Shown here: piece by piece, positions 60,564 through 64,000 of the stretch | Layout: every line of letters starts with the position of its first letter | Position numbering within the stretch: the stretch's first letter is position 1 | Assembly: GCA_003991915.1 (NCBI GenBank) | Contig: RQTK01001117.1 | Coordinates: forward strand, 53,401-117,400 | Direction: 5' to 3' | DNA: 64,000 nt | Source of the DNA: Elysia chlorotica | Taxonomy: Eukaryota; Mollusca; Gastropoda; Plakobranchidae | Position numbers and translations under genes: made by a program | The notes under the pieces: generated by a model | Databases searched by the model: none | What the model was told of the DNA's origin: nothing | What the model saw: only the letters and a program-made list of their open reading frames with translations

Positions 60564-62980
60564 TTTATCATTATTATTATTAATCATCATCACCCTTTCA
60601 CATCCAGGGCTGTCAGCCATATGAGGTACCTGCCTGCGATCATCATGTGGTCGGTCACCTCCAGCCCTGCTCCAAGAAAATCATGCCGACGCCAAGATGC
60701 AAAAAAACATGCGAGCCAGGATACAACAAAACCTTTGAGGATGATAAGAGATATGGTATGGTGGTGTAAATACAAGTCTTGACAAAATTTGTTGTATGGT
60801 CCTATAGGTTTATTCTTTTTATTTGATTTTTTTTTTTTTTGGTGTGTTGTAAATCTCTCTGATCCCCTCCGAAGTCCCTTAGTCCACAAGTCTCCACACA
60901 AGTTTAGGAATGCAGATTTTAAGAGTGATCTTATACAAAGACAGGAGCGTGGTATCCAGAGCTTGGTCGATCTTATAATACTATCACTAACCCAATCAGG
61001 AGGCGGACAATTTCAGTTGCTGTCGGAGGGCTTCAGTCACTGACCTTCTCTGTTGATGCTCTATCCCCTTCTCTACTGTGCTGCAAAAAAACTTTGGTCA
61101 GACTATCAAGGAATCACTCCAGCTTGTTAATTGTTTTTTTTTTTCATTTTCATCATCTGTTACCTGCCAGCTTCGCCATTTATGTCAGTCTTGATAAATT
61201 CACACCATATTTCTCTGTTCTCATAATGTTTGTAGATTGATGCTATTTCCTAAATTCCCAATGGTGATACTTAGGTTTTCTAAGGTTTTTTGCATCAAAT
61301 CTCAAAGACACACGCCCCTAACTCCCAATCTCTCATTCTCAATTGTTAACTTATCACTCTATCCCCTGGCCAAAAGAAATAACAAAAATAATTTTTTAAT
61401 CTAATCAAATCTATATTCAACACTTCTCTAAAAGAGCAAAATGTTGATTCCCTCTTTCAAAGGCATCTTATTGTTTTGTGTTTTCCAGGCGCAAAGAGCT
61501 ACCACATCCGTGGAGAGACGAACATCATGCAGGAGCTTGTGTCTAACGGACCGGTAGAGGCGGCGTTCACAGTGTATAGCGACTTTCCTCAGTACAAGAG
61601 TGGTGGGTTTTAAATCACATGATTGTATACAACTAGAACATGTGTTTGATTTTTTATATTCCTATGTTCAAGGTTGTGTAAATCACAACTAAACAAACAA
61701 ACATCTTCCTGTCCTACCCTGTGAATAGCTTGAAATAAATAGTTGGGGACATGGAAGAAAAAAAGAATCCTTGGTCGTAGAAAGTTAACTAGTCATAGTT
61801 TTAAGTCTCCTAGGTTTTAAGAAAGAATGTATAGGACGATGGTACACCCCAACAGGACACTTGAAACTTGGGTGGTCACAATATACTTATACTGATCCAA
61901 CTGGTAGGGGAAAAAATAAGCAATAAGAGCGGGTCTCGAACCCTGGACCCACTGCATGAGAGCCAATGCTTAAACCTCAGCACCACTACACTCCTTGGCA
62001 TAGTGAGTTGCTCACACAGAGTAAGATTTAGGGGGCGAACTGGCTCAAGTGTAGAGCATTGGTCTCCTGATCAGAAGGTCCCTTGTTCGAATCTCACGGC
62101 CAGCAGATTTATTTGTCCCGATTTTTGTCTCCTGTAACTGGTTGGGTTGGTGTTATTATACGAGCAGTGATCGATTGAGACGGGAGTCATGGTATCCCCA
62201 CCCTGTCTCATGTGTGGCAGCACTTAAAATTGTCAGACGCCCCTAATGGGGCCCGTCCACAATATAGTCTATTTAGTGATAATGTTGGACGTTAAACCAA
62301 ATTAACTCAACTTAACTCTAGTTAGATTTGCATCCCCTGTGGTGATTTTTCCAACACATGTTTGTTTTTTTATGGTTCCATTCTTTGCAACCCAGATTTT
62401 TCTGTTTGTGATATTTAAAGTTTTGATGGATGTACAGAATGTCAGTTTAGCACTGGGCTAGAAAAGCATATCTTACTATTTATAGTTTTGAGAATGATGA
62501 GAAAATGTATAATTATATATTATTCATGGTACTGTGATGACATTAGCTTTTTTTTTTTATTAAAAAAACAATCATTATCATTTTAATTTTGACTTCTCTG
62601 TGGGATACATACTTGTTTAACAAATCTCTAATAAGTCTCTGAAATACTCCATCTTGCTTACATTGTAAGTTTGTTACTGGTTCAATTCTTAATCAGACAG
62701 CGTAGTTATTGTACACAACCACAAGATTGATGAGGTTTTATATCATGTGGTTAATCCATCAAAGTTGTAAATTTGTCATGGATGAGACAAAGCAATAAGA
62801 TTTGCTCTATTTTTACTCCCACCCACCCCATCCCCATCCCCTCTTTTTCAGGTGTGTATCAGCACACTACCGGATCTGCCCTAGGGGGTCACGCTGTCAA
62901 GCTCATGGGCTATGGCGTTGAGAACGGAACCAAGTACTGGCTGGTTGCAAACTCATGGAATACTGACTGGGGTGACAAAG
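46576..62980 (+). CDS. CTSB: Cathepsin B-like lysosomal cysteine protease, 3'-partial
   Basis: Exons 46576-46707 (repeated at 48076-48207), 50607-50831, 56743-56858, 57095-57179, 60608-60755, 61489-61602 and 62852-62980 join in frame to 316 codons. The family total is near 340, so only a last short exon (about 20 residues) is missing beyond the window. It starts with a signal peptide (residues 1-17) and a propeptide to about residue 95. Catalytic Cys118 lies in QGDCGSCW, His287 in [11 protein letters not shown] and Asn307 in NSWNTDWG. The occluding loop [12 protein letters not shown] (His198, His199) marks cathepsin B and its dipeptidyl-carboxypeptidase activity. All active-site residues are present, so the enzyme looks functional. 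Odd points are the duplicated exon 1, relic exon 2 copies, a Gypsy fossil in intron 1 and a LINE in intron 4. Confidence 0.95.
46831..46903 (+). pseudogene. Relic of cathepsin B exon 2 (5' third), copy 1
   Basis: After a CTCTCTAG acceptor, sequence related to the start of exon 2 appears: AAGGACCA, AAGCGTATCCT and CCTGAAG blocks occur in the same order and spacing as in 50607-50690. Frame is lost and a stop follows seven codons in. It sits only about 123 bases after exon 1 copy 1 and stops at the duplication junction. Confidence 0.85.
48076..48207 (+). CDS. CTSB: Cathepsin B exon 1, copy 2 (tandem duplicate)
   Basis: Identical by eye to copy 1, including donor and flanks, and exactly 1500 bases downstream. 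Being nearest to exon 2, it could serve as an alternative first exon with its own promoter copy. Which copy is used cannot be told from sequence. Confidence 0.9.
48331..48412 (+). pseudogene. Relic of cathepsin B exon 2 (5' third), copy 2
   Basis: Same relic as at 46831, 1500 bases on. Here its right edge abuts the left end of a Gypsy fossil instead of the duplication junction. A few more exon-2-like bases (CACTGT) persist. Confidence 0.82.
48404..50526 (+). mobile_element. Broken Ty3/Gypsy LTR-retrotransposon fossil in cathepsin B intron 1
   Basis: Parts in order on the + strand are a gag-like region (about 48.5-49.3 kb), a protease-like region (near 49.5 kb, [10 protein letters not shown]) and the first part of reverse transcriptase (about 49.85-50.38 kb). 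RNase H and integrase are not seen. Diverged direct repeats of about 110 bases stand at the two ends (48404-48519 and 50413-50526), roughly four-fifths identical by eye, and look like LTR remnants. It carries several breaks and a large internal loss; the end-repeat divergence suggests an old insertion. Confidence 0.85.
50607..50831 (+). CDS. CTSB: Cathepsin B exon 2 (propeptide, catalytic Cys)
   Basis: 75 codons: [20 protein letters not shown] through [20 protein letters not shown] to [10 protein letters not shown]. It covers most of the propeptide, the cleavage region before LPTDFD and the catalytic Cys. The acceptor CCTCAG follows a long pyrimidine tract; the donor is GTTAGT. Confidence 0.95.
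51105..51250 (+). mobile_element. SINE fragment, diverged
   Basis: Carries GTCTCTATGTAGCAAGATGT, TTCACAATATAGCG and TGATGTTGGAGTTGAA in the order of the SINE body. In cathepsin B intron 2. Confidence 0.6.
52458..52563 (+). mobile_element. SINE 3' fragment
   Basis: Only the last 105 bases of the SINE body are present (GTGTGGCAGCACATAAAATT to GTTGGACGTTAAACCAACTC). 5'-truncated. Confidence 0.8.
53200..54065 (+). repeat. Degenerate minisatellite, about 40-base unit, about 20 copies
   Basis: The unit is close to TTTCAAACTAATGGATGACA followed by TACACAATACCATGTCAT. Copies vary. A 113-base block (53353-53465) recurs almost perfectly at 53466-53578, showing recent multi-unit duplication. In cathepsin B intron 2. 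Confidence 0.9.
54181..54402 (+). mobile_element. tRNA-derived SINE, slightly 5'-decayed
   Basis: Partial tRNA-like head with GTTCGAGCCC, then TACTGGTTGGGTTGGTGTCA, GTGTGGCAGCACATAAAA and CCACAATATAGCCCATATAG. It ends at a C-rich run near 54403. Confidence 0.85.
54410..55960. other. Cathepsin B intron 2, nothing recognised
   Basis: AT-rich unique-looking sequence between a SINE and CT repeats; no exon or transposon recognised. Confidence 0.55.
56205..56278 (+). repeat. (CT)n microsatellite
   Basis: About 65 bases of pure CT in cathepsin B intron 2. Confidence 0.95.
56545..56622 (+). repeat. (CT)n microsatellite
   Basis: About 60 bases of pure CT about 120 bases before cathepsin B exon 3. 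Confidence 0.95.
56743..56858 (+). CDS. CTSB: Cathepsin B exon 3
   Basis: It encodes [18 protein letters not shown] then [16 protein letters not shown], the AFGAVE helix after the catalytic Cys and the LLTCCG...CGDG motif. Acceptor CTCAG, donor GTAAGT. Confidence 0.95.
57095..57179 (+). CDS. CTSB: Cathepsin B exon 4
   Basis: It encodes [20 protein letters not shown] then GGQYNSSQ, equivalent to CNGGYPAEAWNFW...GLVSGGLY in mammalian cathepsin B. The split Gly codon joins exon 3. A CT-rich tract precedes the acceptor. Confidence 0.95.
57395..57705 (+). repeat. Degenerate minisatellite, about 45-50-base unit, about 6-7 copies
   Basis: The unit carries CATTGATTAGTTGGTAAAG then TGTTCAGCTTTAGGGAGG; copies differ in length. 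Just after cathepsin B exon 4, in intron 4. Confidence 0.85.
58000..59300 (+). mobile_element. RTE-type LINE fragment (endonuclease part)
   Basis: From 58075 it reads [20 protein letters not shown] then [18 protein letters not shown], typical of the apurinic-type endonuclease of RTE LINEs. [20 protein letters not shown] and [11 protein letters not shown] follow near 58480-58680. The linker toward the reverse transcriptase continues to about 59.3 kb; no RT core is seen. Several frame changes and deletions make it inactive. It lies in cathepsin B intron 4, same strand as the gene. Confidence 0.85.
60488..60565 (+). repeat. (TTA)n microsatellite
   Basis: About 24 units ending about 45 bases before cathepsin B exon 5, so it forms part of the upstream splice environment. 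Confidence 0.96.
60608..60755 (+). CDS. CTSB: Cathepsin B exon 5 (occluding loop)
   Basis: It encodes [20 protein letters not shown] then [14 protein letters not shown]. The adjacent His pair in the occluding loop and the CEPGY motif are diagnostic of cathepsin B among papain-family enzymes. Confidence 0.95.
61489..61602 (+). CDS. CTSB: Cathepsin B exon 6
   Basis: It encodes [20 protein letters not shown] then [18 protein letters not shown], the [20 protein letters not shown] block. Split-Gly phase at both ends. Confidence 0.95.
61845..61990 (-). mobile_element. SINE fragment, antisense, with tRNA-like head
   Basis: The reverse complement shows an A/B-box-like head (GGGTTCGAGACCC near 61940), then CCCTACCAGTTGGATCAGTA and TAAGTATATTGTGACC. 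It sits about 40 bases before the full + strand SINE at 62031. Confidence 0.65.
62031..62315 (+). mobile_element. tRNA-derived SINE, near full length
   Basis: Head with GGCTCAAGTGTAGAGC and GTTCGAATCTC, then the shared body (GTGTGGCAGCACTTAAAATT, GGGGCCCGTCCACAATATAG) and end (GTTGGACGTTAAACCAA). In cathepsin B intron 6. Confidence 0.87.
62852..62980 (+). CDS. CTSB: Cathepsin B exon 7 (catalytic His and Asn)
   Basis: It encodes [20 protein letters not shown] then [17 protein letters not shown] with the catalytic His and Asn. The terminal FFKI...CGIE exon is not found in the remaining 1 kb and must lie downstream. Confidence 0.95.
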
Positions 62981-63559
62981 GTAATGGGTTTGATTTCGTG
63001 TTTCTTGACAATTTTTTTTTCATTGTGATATAGAGCTTAAGAATCCTCCTCAAGGCAAGGATCACAGTTATCCGCGGATCTGCTAATTTTCTTTGCAGCA
63101 ACATTTTGTAAAGGCCACTGCGTGTCCGGTGCTGATGCACAGGTTTGTTACCTGAAAAAGCGTGGAATTTATGAAAACTGTGATCCCTGCCTTGGAATTT
63201 ATTAAATCAGTGGCTCATCGTTATTACTTTTAAGAATCAAAATATACAGAGACGAATAATCATGAACGTGGTTAGCAGCCATTACAAGAAGTACTTGCAT
63301 TACAGATTGGAAGTACATTAGACGATAGATTTCATTTGTTTCACTTTTGATATCAAATTTGTTAAACCTCTCTATTTACAGCCACCCATCGGTGAAATAC
63401 ACCCAGGCTGTGAAAAATCTGCATATTTCTTTTTATAGTGCCAATTTTAAGATAAAAACCAATATGTATTCCTGAATTTGTTTTTTTTTATGCTTCTATA
63501 TGTCCCTCGTTCTCTCTCCCCCCACCCCTCCCTCATTTCTCTATCTCTATCCTACAAAG

Positions 63560-63955
63560 ACATAGTAGGCTGTTTATATCCCCTGCTCCTGTTCTTCCTC
63601 CCTCACCCCTTTTCCTCCCTCCTGCTCTTACTTTCTTCTGCTCCTCCTTCCTCTGCTCTTTCTCCTGCACTCCTCCCCCTGCTCCTTCTGCTTGTCTTCC
63701 TACTCCTCTTCCTGCTACTGTTCCTTCTGATTCTCCTGAGCCTCCTGCCTTCCTCTTCCTGCTCCTCCTGTTCATCCTACTGCTCCTCTCATCATCTTGC
63801 TCCAACTCTTCCTCCTCTCCTCCTGCTTCACCGCCTCCTATTCTTTCTCTCCTCATCCTCTTCTTGCACATCAATACTACGCTACTTCATTTTATTCCTA
63901 TTCTTTTTATTTCCTTCTTCTTTTTCCTTTTACTTTTCTTGGAGAGATTGCTAGA
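63560..63955 (+). repeat. Pyrimidine-rich degenerate (CTCCTG/CTTCCT) repeat
   Basis: The + strand is mostly C and T with recurring CTGCTCCT and TCTTCCTCC words. After cathepsin B exon 7, probably intronic. Confidence 0.75.
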
Positions 63956-64000
63956 GAAGATAGAAAAATAGAGTGACAGAGAGGATGTCAAGGGTGGGAA

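Noticed and set aside
63034-63200. Terminal cathepsin B exon
   Set aside because: No FFKI...CGIE-like coding segment in phase was found; the exon is taken to lie beyond the window.

Overview
This is eukaryotic, AT-rich, repeat-dense DNA with GT-AG introns, small conserved exons and long introns. The three host genes, the chemoreceptor-like GPCR, the abundant tRNA-derived SINE and the dense microsatellites suggest a mollusc, most likely a gastropod. That assignment is inference: nothing in the window names a species.

Layout. (1) About 1.2-15.6 kb, + strand: ten exons of an animal haem peroxidase (peroxidasin/chorion-peroxidase type). Its 5' part, with the distal-histidine region, lies before the window, and its last exon is not certain. 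(2) 16-24 kb: repeats only (SINEs, LINE tails, a possible Helitron-like repeat, microsatellites, a purine-rich minisatellite). (3) 24.6-28.4 kb, - strand: a complete four-exon class A GPCR of about 470 residues, with all introns in phase 0. (4) 28.4-45 kb: no host gene. It holds SINEs, a broken Ty3/Gypsy fossil (about 33-36 kb, - strand) whose integrase part lies before its reverse transcriptase, a LINE tail, and long microsatellites. (5) 45.2-63 kb, + strand: a cathepsin B gene. Its first coding exon and 5' flank are present twice in a near-identical tandem duplication. Six further exons carry the catalytic Cys, His and Asn and the occluding loop. The last short exon lies beyond the window.

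The most interesting signal is not in any single gene. Each of the three unrelated host genes carries decayed partial copies of its own exons in or beside its introns: one in the peroxidase, two or three in the GPCR, and one in each of the two cathepsin B exon-1 units. A second Gypsy fossil, flanked by diverged direct repeats, sits between the duplicated cathepsin B exon 1 and exon 2, next to one of these relics. An RTE-type LINE lies in a later cathepsin B intron.

The three genes have no obvious shared pathway: a secreted or matrix peroxidase, a membrane receptor and a lysosomal protease. The window looks like an ordinary gene-poor stretch shaped by local duplication and retroelements. I found no operon-like system, CRISPR array or true RNA gene. 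Coordinates of repeats are by eye and approximate; exon borders were placed from reading frame and splice dinucleotides.
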